A stretch of DNA of 64,000 bases from assembly GCA_024349245.1 (NCBI GenBank), contig JALDNG010000021.1, positions 1,304,501 to 1,368,500 of the forward strand. The letters run 5' to 3'. The notes under the pieces were generated by a model. That model did no database searches and was not told the origin of the DNA. It saw only the letters and a list, made by a program, of their open reading frames with translations. The stretch comes from Neodontobutis hainanensis (lineage: Eukaryota; Chordata; Actinopteri; Gobiiformes; Odontobutidae). Position 1 is the first letter of the stretch; every line of letters starts with the position of its first letter. Shown here piece after piece: positions 44,536 to 56,950 of this stretch. A program made the translations under genes and the position numbers.

Positions 44536-44732
44536 CATAGACATACATATTCATTCAGCAGACGCTTTTATCCAATGTGACTTACATTAAGCTTCTCCAT
44601 CAGTGTTACAGCTGGAACACCACTGGAGGCAAGAGGTTAAGTGTCTTGCTCAAGGACACAACAACAGTATTAATTGTGGGAAAAGCAGGAATTGAACCGC
44701 CAACCTTCCTGTTATAGGACGCTGAGGAGGCG
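44536..44732 (-). mobile_element. tRNA-derived SINE, decayed
   Basis: Reverse-orientation copy with 'agcagacgcttttatccaat', 'gtgtcttgctcaaggacaca' and 'gaattgaaccgccaacctt'. The head is worn. 44,733-45,126 continues with a dispersed 'gtgctttgggtgcctgagaa' repeat. Confidence 0.75.
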
Positions 44733-45126
44733 GATACACAATAAAACATAACATTAGTTGACATCAACAACAAGAGCATAATTTTTCAGGTTTCAGGTGC
44801 CTTTAGGTCAACCACATGCAGTGGCCGGTGGTTATGATGAGTTTAGTCCAGTGCAGACAGGTCCTAGCTTCATAAACTGGAGGTGAGAAGGACAAATGAA
44901 CACTTGAGTACATGGTTTACAAAAGATCTGAGAATAGTAGTTGACCTACAGAGCAAAGTGAAAACATTGTGAAAGTATATATAAATATAAAAAAACATTA
45001 GTATTATTATGTTCTTGTTTCATTGGGGTGTCACATGGGGGGAATGGAGGCATCATGTGAAGTGCTTTGGGTGCCTGAGAAGGGTACAAAAAAATGCTAT
45101 ATAAATGCAACCCATTTATCATTATT

Positions 45127-46090
45127 AAGCTTTTAAACTTACCTCAGTTGTGATTAAAATATCAGACATTACATTGCACCAGGAATATTTTTTTATGCTT
45201 TTTGTCAACATTTGACACTTTAACAACATTTGACAAAAAGCCCATCTGCATTCTTGATCTTCTCAACAGGTTTTCTTCTATAATGACTGTAATTAACTGT
45301 TTCCTGTTGTTTTAGCTCATACAGAAGAAAACAAGACCCTGAAGGTAACATGATGCACATAGTCTTTATGTCCATGTACAACATACTCAGATTACTATGC
45401 TCCTTCAAATAAAAGTCAGAGGAATTATGTTTTTACCTTTTTTAAGAGGTTATGGGGCATATCTATAAACCAGTGCAGAGATTTAAGAACTGGTGTAATG
45501 TGTGAGAAAGTCTTTAACCTGGTACATGCTGCAGAGTTTGAGCTGTAGACGTTACTGAAGTCCAGTTCTGGAACAGCAGCTCTTGTTCTGTGTCTATAGT
45601 CCTGTTTCAGAGATGCCTCCTAAAACATATTTTAACAGTTATACTTCCTGCTGTAGCCGGATCGCTGGGGCCCAAACAGGTAGGCTCTAGGTTACTGTGC
45701 AACAAATACTGTTCATCAAAACCTAGTGTTTTTCACATGAATCTCTGTCTGCCTACAAACTCACACTAATTAAAAAAAAATTATATCTATTTATTGAGAC
45801 AGTGCCCAGAAAAAATAAAAAAAATTTACCTTAATTCTTTCTCTCATAAATATGCTACAAAATCAAGAAAAAGGAAGCACCCTAACACACAACAGAAATA
45901 ATTCCAGGAGGGCAATGATCTGATGATGAACTCTGTTAAAGGTAAACTCTAAATGTCAGTTTCATGTGGAGGTGGAGAAGAGGATATTAACTTGGTCACA
46001 GACAATTTTCCCATTGATTAAAAAGATACCAGACATAAAATACAACCCACACGCATTTGGCCACTATCCAATCAACAAATAAAAGTAGTG
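45127..46090. repeat. Segmental duplication, copy 2 (other copy 23.47-24.50 kb)
   Basis: Collinear with 23,473-24,500 in the same orientation, with several deletions, for example the stretch around 23,760-23,800. No open frame is shared by the two copies. Confidence 0.8.
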
Positions 46091-46329
46091 TATCATTAAA
46101 GTCACTCAAGAGAAAAGTACTGCCTTTTTTATTACATTCAGTCATCACAAGATTCACTCGTTCTTTACAATTTTGAATAAAATTAAGAAAAAACAAACAT
46201 AAAAGTCATGAAATGCTGACAGGAAGAAGTGAGGATCAGAGAATGCACAGCAAACTCTCCAGATTTAAAACATTGGATTATTTTACACTTTCTTCTGGTG
46301 TTAAATTTCAAGATTATGGATATTACAAA

Positions 46330-47370
46330 TAAATTCTGTTATTTTCTCAGCTGTTCACGCTCAACACTTGCTCATTAGTTTCTTTCCTCTGACAACATTT
46401 ACAGAGACCCAGACTGAACAATAAAACTGAACTATGTCTCAAAAATGTTTTCTGTCCCTTTCTTGTCTCTGTGAATGTCACTCGGTCCTCCAGTGTCTGT
46501 ATCTCTGGTGTTTGAATGTGTGTGACTGTGGAGGTGAGTTTAGTGCTGGTCAGAGAAGGCTGTGAGTGCCGTGTGTTTGGCAGCCCCCCTCTCTGTCTGC
46601 CCCAGGTGTGAAAGTGTGTGAATAGGGTCAATGGAAGTATGATATGAAGCGCTTTGGGTGCCGGAGAAGGGTACAAAAGAGCACTATCTAAATGCACACC
46701 ACCAAGACAAGACATTTATTTTTCTATATTATAATATCACAATAACAGCCGCCTCAAAGGACTTAACAAACTGCACTAGACAAACACCACATCAGTGTAA
46801 GGAAAAACTCCAAAGAAATCCAAAAAAGAAACCTCAGTGAGAACCACACAATACATTTAAATTGGCAGTGTCTCTAATAATAATTTTTATTATTATATAG
46901 TTTATATTGTTTATAGTTACTTGGTGCTCATAGTTCTCTTCAGGTCATGTCAAATTCATGTCCTTCAGGAACTAGACTAGACATGACTTGCCACAGGACT
47001 TCTGCACCTGGAGCTTAAACCTTGGGGAGTGTGTTTGTAAGATACGTCTCCTACAGCCTCCATTAGAATGATATAAAATCTAATGTTTTGTTTAGTTCAC
47101 AAAGCAAACCTCACTTTGTACCATTGATATATATGTTTGTGTCTGCATTGCTTCATTCTTGCAAGAATTAAACCTGGCCATTGCTTTTTAAATTATACTC
47201 TGTCTATGTGTCTCTCTGAATAAATATAAGGACCAAAGAATTCCTGTAACAGTGTCCAGTGTCCACTCTGTGTGTGTAATGGTGGATGGGACTGCCGCCA
47301 ACATCAAGGTCTCGGGGTCCTCATACCGGAGCAGAGTCCAATGGGAAGGGGTATACTCTAAGGTTTGCGT
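46330..47370. repeat. Dispersed repeats; duplicated block with 63.3-63.6 kb
   Basis: 46,330-46,445 is an inverted ~110-bp repeat. 46,480-46,700 is the 'gaatgtgtgtgactgtggag' repeat shared with ccm2l intron 5. 46,715-46,860 and 47,250-47,340 match 63,350-63,560 ('aacagccgcctcaaagg', 'acagtgtccactctgtgtgt'). No gene. Confidence 0.55.
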
Positions 47371-47586
47371 CTATCTTAGGAGGAGATAGAAACGACAGGT
47401 TGAGTGTGTACCTACAGCTACAACCAGTCTGAGTGTGTACCTATGATCAGTCAGTTTCCATACGTTTGATGTAAATGAGTATGTTTTGAGTTTGCTTTTG
47501 ACAGCCTCAACAGAGTCAGCTCGCCGCACTTCCACCGGGACCTCATTCCATAAAAAAAAATGTGTCTGGGTTGTAGTCTTTGTCAT
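47371..47586 (-). pseudogene. LINE C-terminal fragment (target of L1 insertion)
   Basis: Encodes 'LWNEVPVEVRRADSVEAVKS' and a following KLKTYSFT, the usual C-terminus of L2/Rex1-type LINE proteins. The 5' part is missing. The L1/Tx1 element inserted about 25 bp beyond its 5' side. Confidence 0.6.
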
Positions 47587-47832
47587 GTTGTGGCAATTTT
47601 AAAGAGTTTAGCTAATGTCAATTTTTTTTTTTTTAATATTCTTTTTATTAAACATTTTATTATTACAAACAAAAACATATTAAAACAACAGCAGAAGAAA
47701 ACACAAACAAAAAAAAAAAAAAAAAAAAAAAGAGCACAGCACAGGAAATAATTAACATATCTATGAACATGTGGATCATTTGCATACAGCATTTCGTTGT
47801 ATGATTGTACCTAGATTTTATCCAGTTTCTGT

Positions 47833-50800
47833 TTAGGACCTTGTAATCTTTAGACAATTTAAAATATTCTCCCATTTTTTAAACAGGTGTGATTTACCAT
47901 TGAGACAATACCTCAATCTTTCTAGAGTTACAACTTCGGATATCATAGCTTTCCACATTTGAGTAGAAGGGGCATCATTACCAACCCATTTGACCAATAT
48001 AGTCTTTCGAGCCAGCATTAGGAGAAACTGAACAATCTCTTTGTGAGGTCTCAGAGGGTCCCAGTCCCAGTAGGCACATGAGCGGACTGAGTGGAGCTGT
48101 CTGTCCTATCACCAAGCTAATCTCACTGCATACTGCCTGCCAGAATACCTCAATGTGCTTGCACTCCCAGAGACAGTGATATCTAGTGCCCTTAGCTGAG
48201 TTACATTTAGGACAATTCGGAGAAACACCTGGAGTATACTTACTGTATATATAAGGTGATATGTAAACATTATGTAGAATATTAAATTGCATTTCTTTGT
48301 ATTTATTACAGATTGATATTCTAGAAGGCAATCTTACTATTTCCTCCCACGACTCAGAGTCGATTGACATTTTAAGCAGCATATTCCAAGTTGTTCGTAA
48401 ATGTTTCAGTTTGTCTACCGTTATAGTCTGTAACTCAGAGTAGAATCTAGATACAAAACGTCCACGTTTCCGGCATTCAAGTATAGTTTTTTCAAGCAAG
48501 TAACAGTTCGTTGGTAGCTCCAGGGATCCAACCATTGACTTTACGTAATGCCTGATCTGAAGATATTTATAGAAGTCTTTGGCAGGTATATTATATTGAG
48601 ATCTTATATTTTCAAATGTCTTAAATTTACCTTTGTCCCACAGATCATAAATTCTCTTGATACCATTTTCTTGCCATGACTTGAGTTTTAGTACAGCACC
48701 CTCTGCTGTTAAATCTGGTATATCTACCAAAAGTGCAAGAACGTTAAGAGTTTTTGACTTCACAAATAATTTCTTCAAAATACTCCATGTCTTAATAACA
48801 TTATTAATTAGGTAATTGCCTTTAACAGCAGGTGGCAATTCTCTTGCGCGTTTATCTAATAAGTTTATAAGACAGATGGGTTGGCTAATTGCAGTTTCAA
48901 TCTCAAGCCACGGTGTCATATCTTGATCAGTTGCCCATTCTGAGATAATTCTAGCATGAATAGACAGTACATAGTTCTCAATCTTTGGTAAACCCCACCC
49001 ACCCTGTTGTTTTCTAAGTTGTAAAGTATCCATGTTGAGCTTAGGTTTTCTGCCTGCCCAGATAAAGTCTGATATCAGTTTATTAATGTCCTTAAGATCA
49101 TTTGGGTTTAAGAACACAAAAAGCATTGATACTGGATAAACAATTTTTGGGAGTATTATCATTTTAATAAGGTTAATCCTACCAAGCATTGATAAAGGAA
49201 GCTTTTTCCATCTTGTAACCTTTTCTTTTATGTGACTAATTAAAGGATTGACATTCTCCGCATATAACTGATCAATTCTAGGTGTGATTTTTATGCCTAG
49301 ATACTTAAATCCTTTAGGTGCCCAGCGAAAGGGTTTAACATAGGCAGGCTCGACCTGAACACTGTTTGTTAAAGGCATTATTTCTGACTTTTCGAAGTTT
49401 ACCTTATATCCTGATATTTGTCCAAATTCTTTAATACAATCAATCAATGCTGGAATTGATTTATCCGGATCTGTCAAAGTTAAAAGAATATCATCGGCAT
49501 ATAGTAGTATTTTGTGCTGTTTTGTTCCTATTAGAGTTCCTCCTATATTTATATTCTGTCTGACGGCTATCGCAAGCGGCTCTATAGCCAGTGAAAACAG
49601 CAAAGGTGATAAAGGACTGCCCTGAGCAGTACGACGTGCAATTTTAAATGGTGCAGATAAAAGACCGTTTTTCAAAACAGAAGCTACAGGCATCTTGTAC
49701 AGAATCTTCACTCAGTCTATAAAAGTGGATTTAAAACCAAATCTTCTTAGCACTTTGAACATGTACTCCATTTCAACACGATCAAAGGCTTTTTCGGCAT
49801 CCATTGAAACAATGGCGCCTGGTATTTGATGGTGATTATGATGATTGATAATATTAATCAAGCGTCTTGTATTATTTGAAGACAAACGACCCTTAATAAA
49901 TCCAGTCTGGTCTGTGCTTATTATGTCTGATACAACCCGCTCTAATCTGTTGGCCAACACCTTTGACAATATTTTCATATCTACTCCTAACAAGCTTATT
50001 GGCCGATAGGAAGAGGGTAGTTCTGGGTCCTTATCTGTTTTTGGTATTACTGTAATATTAGCATTATACATAGTCCCCGGAAGACTTGAGTGCTCAAAGG
50101 ATGCATTAAATACTCTCTGTAACAGCTTGTTAATCTTGCCTTTCAAAACCTTAAAAAACTCCACAGGGTATCCGTCAGCTCCAGGGCATTTGCCCGATTG
50201 GAGTGATGAAATGGCTGCATCAATTTCTACCAATGTAATGGGACCCTCCAGTAAGTTAGCCTGGTCTTCAGTTAGTCGTGGTATATTCAAGCTATTTAGA
50301 AAATAACAATCCTTTAGTTTATCACAGTCAGACTCAGAGCTGTACAGTTTCTCATAAAATTGTCTAAAACACTCATTAATGTACTTATTATGCATATGTC
50401 GCTGACCATTATCATCCTTAACTGCCGAGATAAAGAATTTAGGGTGGGCATTATTTGCCAGCCTCGCCAAGAATTTGTTTGGTTTATTGCCAAATTCAAA
50501 TAGTTTTTGTTGTGCAAATAACAAGTCCTTCTCAGCTTTCCTTGTTATTAAGTCACTTAACCTGTCCCTGGATGTCTTTAATTCCTTAAGGACTTCGTCT
50601 GATTTTGATGCATAATATTCTTCTTCCAGTCTTTTTATTTTTATTTCAAGGTCGTTTTGTAGTATTAATCGTTCCTTCTTTTTACGGTTTGTATATGAGA
50701 TTATAATTCCTCTCATGTAGGCTTTATAAGCATCCCATACAATTCTAGGGTCAGCGTCCTCTTTATCATTGATATTTAGATACAGATCTGTTTGTTCTTC

Positions 50801-51582
50801 TAATAGTTTGATGAAACTGTCATCAAAAAGTAATAGCCTGTTTAACTTCCAGTAAATAGTTTGTTTTAGCGTTCTGGGCGGTTGCATCTCTAAACTAACA
50901 GGAGCATGATCAGAAATGGCAATAACTCCTATATCTGACTTCTTCACTAGATGGGCCAGATGCTTTGAAATAAAAATGTAATCTATGCAGGACATTGATG
51001 AATGAGGTAAGGAGTGAAATGTAAAACTTGTGTTGAAGGATTCAAATGCCTCCAAATATCTAACAGGCCAGTTTCCTCTAATGTGTTATTAAGCAATCTT
51101 GCACTTTTAGTCTGAGTGTTCTGAGCTGGGCTCCTGTCTAATAAAGGACAAAGAGAGCAATTAAAATCGCCTCCTATCAAAATGTTTGAGGAGTCCATTT
51201 AAACAAGCCGGTCAAAAAGTAAGGCAGAAAAATCATCATTGTTTACGTTAGGACTATAGATGTTACCCAGCAAAATTATTTCCCCATAAAGCGTTCCTTT
51301 AGCTAAGATGATTCTCCCCTCCGTATCCTTATATGTGTCTGTGACAACTAGCGGTAAGTTTTTATGTATCAATATTATTACCCCCCTCTTACTTGTTGAA
51401 TAAGATGAGTAATAAACCTGACCAACCCACTCCCTGTGATATTTATTATGTTCATTGTCGTTGAGGTGTTTTTCCTGTAAAAAAGCTATTTGGATTTTGT
51501 CCTTTTTTAAACAATTTAATATAGCTTTCCTTTTCACTGGATTATTGGATCCCTTAACGTTCCAAGTACAAATTCTAATACT
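47833..51582 (-). pseudogene. L1/Tx1 ORF2: endonuclease and reverse transcriptase
   Basis: Starts MSIRICTWNVKGSNNPVKR, an APE-type endonuclease (ICTWNVKG, then LLGNIYSPN, GGDFNC and ISDHAPV). The RT follows with VIPKTDKDPELPSSYRPISL, ARRTAQGSPLSPLLF and catalytic LLYADDILLTL (near 49,500). A C-terminal Cys motif CPKCNSAKGTRYHCLWEC is present. Damage: in-frame TAA near 51,200 after FDRLV; a frameshift between about 51,055 and 50,983; TGA for Trp at 49,714-49,712 (TFID*VKILY); and a frameshift near 48,040 before LMLARKTILVKW. No complete enzyme can be made. Confidence 0.88.
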
Positions 51583-52151
51583 CATATAATACACTTTATG
51601 TACTTAATGCTGTATTCAGAAAGATAGAAATAATTATGTTTAGTCTGATCCCAAAATTTAACCCTGTGCTGTAAAAGAAAGAGAGAAAGAAAAAACAAAA
51701 CCCAAAATTCCAAGCAAAAACAAAGCACACAGCTTGGAGTAACGAACAATGATCTAAGTATCCGCAACAAACCTCTTAACAGGTGGAAGATACTAAAACC
51801 AAAAACAAACTTCGTCATACACTTAAGAGGAGTATCCGACTGGGGTCTCAGTGAGTCCGAGAAAGGATTATCGTTACAAGGAAAAAAGAAAAACAGAGAA
51901 AAAAGAACAAAAAATAGATCGAAAAGCCTTCCCAACTGGGTCATTGGTCAATGTAACAAGCCTTGCAATAGCACTAATTAGAATTAAAACAGCTACAGAC
52001 TAAGTGTCTTAGCCCATAATATGACTTAACGGGGAATAAAGCCCAGTATTATATTTGTCAGAGCGTTCGTCTAAGTGCTATTTAAGTTCTGTCCTTCGTC
52101 GTGAGAGCCTAGTAATAGCCAAATATTGCTATTACTGAAGCACTATTTAAT

Positions 52152-53090
52152 TTATTTACCTGTGTCTAGTCTCTCAGTCAGGCCTTCAATGTAATTGTTG
52201 ACATCTTTCATGTTGGAGAGTGTTTTCATAGGTCCATCGTGCTGGTAGATCCGTATTACTGCCGGGTATATAAAAGCATATCGAATGCCCGATTCCCGTA
52301 ATCTCGCCCGAGCATTTGCCGTCTCTTGCCTCTTCTTGATCACTTCAGCCGAGAAATCTTGGTAAAAAGACACCACCTGACCGTCTACTATCAGCCTGTT
52401 CTTATTTCGTGCTGCATTAAGGATCTTCTTTTTATCGTTGTAGTTGTGTAGCCTCACCAGGACCGCACGAGGGCCGCTTTTCCCTCCTCCAAGCGTAGGT
52501 CCCGTGCGATGGGCTCTCTCTATCTTGACCCTGTCCTGCTGCATATCCAGAACTTCAGGAATCCATTTCTCAAAGAACAAAACTGGATCTTTCCCCTCAA
52601 GACCAGTCTTAAGCCCTGTGATCTTAATATTTTGCAACGGCTTTGATTCTCATAATTATCAAGGCGTTCCAGTGCTTTTTTGAGGGCATTTTCCAAAGAC
52701 TCAAGTTTCGGCCCAGTCACCGTTGACACATCCTCAAGATCAGATACGCAACTTTCTGTAGCCGTCACTCTTTCCAAAATGCCGTCTAACTTCTCAGACA
52801 GTGTCGTTACTGGTTTAACAACAGCAGCAAGTTTAGCATCTAGAATCTCAGCGATGTTGGTGGTCACTCTCTCAACCAGTATGTCATCTCTTTGGAGGCC
52901 GGCATCCTCCGGGTCTGCTTCACATTCTGCAGCCGCCTGCTCCGCTTCTTACTCGGCCTCTCCGTGTTCATTGTCAGCTTGGCTAGCAGCAGTGACCGTC
53001 ACGTTAGCAGTGCTATTAGCATTAGTCTTGCTAACCGTCGCTCTTCTTACTCGATGTGGGCATTGCAAAAAAGTTATCCAGGGACATTTT
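52152..53090 (-). pseudogene. L1/Tx1 ORF1 (RNA-binding protein)
   Basis: 52,867-52,640 encodes a coiled-coil-like stretch (KLDGILERVTATESCVSDLE). After a frameshift near 52,640, 52,637-52,152 encodes NIKITGLKTGLEG, IERAHRTGP, RAVLVRLHNYNDK and ARARLRESG, matching the RRM and C-terminal domain of L1 ORF1 proteins that coat the element's RNA. The start near 53,090 (MSLDNFFAMPTSS) runs into stops. Dead. Confidence 0.75.
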
Positions 53091-53235
53091 GACACTTATT
53101 ACAACTGTTGCAGTGAATCACAAGGTGAAATTATTACTTAAAATAGTTATTTTTCACAACCCAGTGGGGAGGCGAAAAAAGTGTGTCTATCTAGTTGCAA
53201 GCATCACGTGATCCCCCTCAGCTAATGTCAATTTA

Positions 53236-54960
53236 AAGAGAGGGATCACTATTCTACAGATGAGCGGGATAATGCACCAGGAGACTAGGAAAAGAAGGGC
53301 AATAGACACTAAATGTAGACCAGCAAATTTAATCAATGAAATTAAAGTAACAAACACTATAAGAAAATAAACTGAAGCCATTATTATTGTAAGATTAGCA
53401 TGTATAAGTATGTAACAATTTTTTAATAAATCTTCATAAATCTTCAAAAATAAATGATTTTGTCAGTATGAACCTGGTTGTCAGTGATGTGAGGAACTGT
53501 GGGACAGATGAGTGTGTTTAGATGTTTTAGTTACGGTGTTGAAATCGCTGAAATCGGTCAGTTCTATTTCTTCAGGTGGTACAGAGTCTCTCATAAACTT
53601 GATTGTCGACAGGACCAGCTCTCGGCACTGGTCTCATCGTTGAACTGTGTTAGCCAGGAGAGAAGGTTCCCACGTAGTCAACAAAGGAGGTAGAACTAAG
53701 GTCTCAACTCAGTTTTACCAGGTAGGAGCTTGTTCTTGGGAAAAGACTCTTACTTTTGTTATCCTTCACTGTGTCCCATCTTTGACAGTGGGAGAGAAGT
53801 TGGCAAGCTGGTCAGGTGGAGGATTTTCTTGCAGTGTTGTGCATGGATCCATAGAGCTCTGTCTGCAACCTTCATGACCGTGTGGGTCGTGAACAGGATC
53901 TTATAGGATCTGGGGATCTGGGGCGCAGTGGCTTAATGGTAGAGCGGTTCTCCTTCAACTTGAAGGTAGGGAGTTTGATTATCGCTCTCCAAACAGTTCA
54001 TACTGTCGTTGTGCAAGACACTTAGCCCCCTATTGCACCGCCTAGCTTCTAGGACGACCGCTCTACCATTGAGCCACTGCGCCCCAGTAGTGTCAGCGAG
54101 AACATTAAACACACATGAGAAGAGGAAGAAAAGGTTGAAGTAAAAGCATCCGGACTCATAGATGCTTTCACTTTAACCTCTTTTCTAGATGACCTGGATG
54201 AATGAGAAGCTTCCCAGACATGAGGAAAAAAATGGTTTCTACATAAGAATCAGTCCATGTGTGAGACTGTTCACCTGTGTCATGGTGACCCAATGTAACT
54301 TCATAACTGGAACCAGAAAATAAAAGACTTCTGCAAAAGGTTTTTATCATATGGCCGTTTCTTCTACACAGATCCAGTGTTTGGGGAACCTGAATACTAT
54401 CATTTTTTAAATGACCAAGTATTTCTGTCTGTTTTTGTGTGTTTCTGTGGCAGTCTTACAGCGGCACTAATGGACCTGACATACAGTAGCCTATATACTA
54501 CAGTGAAAAAAAAGGTTCAAGTAAAAGCATCTGGACCCAGTTTTCAAGGTAAAGATATTTCTTTATCAATTCTGAGATCAACTGGTAAAAGAGCTGAGCT
54601 TATATCTCTAAAGGGCCTAGAGCCTCACCCTAGAACAACAAACACAGCAGCTGAATGGAGCAGTGTCATTAACGACTCACCTGAGTGAGTTGATCTCAGA
54701 ACTGATAATGTCTCTAGGAATTAGAGACGAAACGTCTTCACCTTGAAAACTGAATCCAGATGCTTTTGCGTTAACCTTTTCTTTCAAGATGTCCTGGATG
54801 AGTGAGAACCTTCACATACATACTACAGTGTTTTCAGTGAGTTTGTGTGACCCATGTGGACACACAGTTTCTAAAATGTTGCTGTTTTTATGGAAAACAT
54901 TTTAGAAAAAAATTACAAATGTGTATTTGTGTGAATATAGCCTTAGTAATCTATGTACTC
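53236..54960. other. No host gene; repeats
   Basis: Apart from the inverted SINE pair at 53.92-54.09 kb, two related blocks at 54,130-54,220 and 54,740-54,815 share 'gatgacctggatgaatgaga' or 'gatgtcctggatgagtgaga' and flank 54,370-54,740. They look like a dispersed repeat. No exons supported. Confidence 0.4.
53920..54085. mobile_element. Head-to-head SINE palindrome
   Basis: Left arm 53,920-53,948 is a tRNA-like SINE head ('ggggcgcagtggcttaatgg' plus 'tagagcggt'). Right arm 54,057-54,085 is its reverse complement with one mismatch in 29. The 108-bp spacer holds SINE body sequence including 'gttcatactgtcgttgtg'. The tail is absent. Confidence 0.85.
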
Positions 54961-55318
54961 AAATATAAGTAGTTGTGTGGAACAAGTTGACATAACATTT
55001 TTTAAAAGAAGACAAAAACTCAAGTTAATTTCTTAGAGTGCACTTGTTCTCTTTTCCTTCCTGACTTTCTCCTGACCTGTGACTTTACAAATACATAAAA
55101 TTCTGGAGGACATGTGCAGGATTTGGACATTTGGATGTTTCTTGAAGAAAGTCTTTCATTCTGTCCCCATCACATGCACCAGCGTACTATACAGGATTTT
55201 TATCACGCAATCTCCTTACCATAGAAATTCTATAGAATATGTCAGTTGAAGTCATGACCTAATCCATTTCTCATACGATAGTGACATATTTACCATTGTC
55301 TGTTTTCAGTGGAATTCT

Positions 55319-55414
55319 CCTCCCACGTCTTGAACTCAGATAAAAGCTGGCATCAGCCTGAACTGAACCACAGCCTCTTTTCCTCAGAGCGACAGAACTG
55401 AGCAGCATCACCAG
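55319..55414 (+). promoter_or_regulatory. Core promoter and first exon of lectin copy 4
   Basis: CCTCCCACGTCTTGAAC at 55,319-55,335, GATAAAAG at 55,339-55,346, leader exon ending at 55,414 before GTGAG. Confidence 0.6.
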
Positions 55415-55577
55415 GTGAGACTTCAGAACTGATTTGTAACTTAATTTTGACAGGGACAGTGTTTTTTTTTTTATTGTATAAAACAGGTTGGATTTGTCCT
55501 ACTTTATTTTAGGACCTCATGGATTAACGTTTAATAAACATTGTTTTTTAAATGAGAAAAACTTTGTCTCTAGAAAC

Positions 55578-55667
55578 ATAAGCATGACGTCCATCAGCAC
55601 AGAGCAGGAGCTGCGCAAAGGCGAGTCTCTTATCAGCTCCAGTGGACAATACACTGCTATTTTCCAG
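55578..55667 (+). pseudogene. Lectin copy 4, truncated to first coding exon
   Basis: The 90-nt exon aligns with codons 1-30 of the other lectins. The ancestral ATG is ATA (55,578-55,580), while codon 3, Lys in the others, is ATG (55,584-55,586), so a start two codons later is possible (MTSISTEQELRKGE). It ends ...TAIFQ with donor GTAAAA. The sugar-binding exon is absent: homology stops near 56,310 and a LINE fragment follows. Without it only part of the first sugar motif remains. Pseudogene. Confidence 0.85.
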
Positions 55668-56394
55668 GTAAAAGTTGTTATAACTCATGAACGTCACAAT
55701 CTCACTACAATTAATAACAAATTAGGATGATTACGTTTCCATAAAAAGTCAAACGTGTCTCATTTAAACCTGTTGTGTTTAGTTTAAAAACATGTCACGG
55801 TTGTGCAGCTCTCCTCCGACAATTTGCAAAGCATTATGGTCTAATTGACCGTCCGTGACTCACTACTTTTACTAATGCATTGTGGGAAACTTTGAGTGCA
55901 CTATATTTTAGTCACTAGACATTTGGACACCACTAAAAATGGCGTACTCTCTATAGTGCACTGTAAAGTGTTTAGTGTGATTCAGACACAGCTTTACAGA
56001 CGGACATATCGGACGGATGTTTTTTTTTTTTTTTTTTTTTTTTTTACAGAAGTCTCTTGTTCGTTATTTTTACATGTACGCCAGAGTCATGTGACTAATG
56101 GCAACAGAAGATCATCTGTGTAGAATCTGAAACCGTCCTCTATAAAGTGCACCCCTACATAGTGATTGAGGAGTTGGGGACTAGGGAGTACCAGAGGTGT
56201 TTGGGACAGACCTCATTCAAAATGAGTTACTAACCCATCACAATGAGCCCGAAGCTGTTATGTTGTACTGTTAAGTGTCTTTTTAATCATGTCACTTTTG
56301 AGGCACATCTGAATCAAAAGCCTAGCACACGAATAAGAAATTTTCTTATTCTTTATTTTTTTTAAAGAAAAGGAATTGCTAGAAAGGAAGTAGA

Positions 56395-56950
56395 AATCAG
56401 TGTTTGTCAGTCAGGTGTTTACGGAAAAGATGTGTTTTCAGGTGTTTTTTTAAAGATGTCTACAGAATCTGCTGATCTTGTAGCAGCAGTAAATCATTCC
56501 ACCAATGTGGAACAGATCCAGAGAAAGTACGTGAGAGTGATTTTTTTTCTTTTTTGGGATGGTACCACCAGACGTTGTTCATTTGCTGAGGGCAGGGATC
56601 TGGTAGAACATAGGTCTGTATCAGTGAGTGAAGATATGAGGGGGCGGAGCCAGTGGTGGTCTTGTAGGACAAGAGCATAGCTTTGAACTGAATGCGGGTA
56701 TCAAATGGGGGGAGCCAGTGTAACCTGGTGAAGAGAGGAGTTACGTGTGCTCTCTTTAGTTCTTTAAAGACCACTCTTGCCGCTGCATTCTGAATCAGCT
56801 GCAGAGGTTTGGTTGTGCAGCAGGAGTCCAGCCAGAAGAGCATTGCAATAATCCAGTTTGGACAAGACAAGTGCCTGGACTAGGATTTGTGTAGAGTACT
56901 TTGATAGGAAAGGTCTAATTTTCCTAATGTTGTAGAGGATGAATCTACAG
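56395..56950 (-). pseudogene. L2/Rex1-type LINE C-terminal fragment
   Basis: The minus strand encodes 'LQLIQNAAARVVFKELKRAH', then 'TPLFTRLHWLPP' and 'GSAPSYLHSLI', the typical C-terminus of this LINE group. The 3' tail lies at 56,395-56,460. It occupies the position where lectin copy 4 should continue. Confidence 0.75.

Larger units (their letters stand above)
47625..53220 (-). mobile_element. Full-length L1/Tx1-type LINE, coding-dead
   Basis: 5.6 kb bounded by a 15-bp target duplication AGCTAATGTCAATTT (47,610-47,624 and 53,221-53,235). The minus strand starts GAGGGGGATCACGTGATG and ends in an A run preceded by AATAAA-like motifs, so the copy is complete. ORF1 lies at about 53,090-52,152 and ORF2 at 51,582-47,833. 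Both are broken. The preserved duplication and poly(A) suggest a moderately young insertion. The former junction 'gtttagctaatgtcaattta' can be read across the two flanks. Confidence 0.9.
54965..56310 (+). repeat. Lectin duplication unit, copy 4 side
   Basis: Collinear with 60,945-62,510: upstream region, leader exon, first coding exon and most of the following intron. Homology ends at about 56,310, before the sugar-binding exon. Confidence 0.8.
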
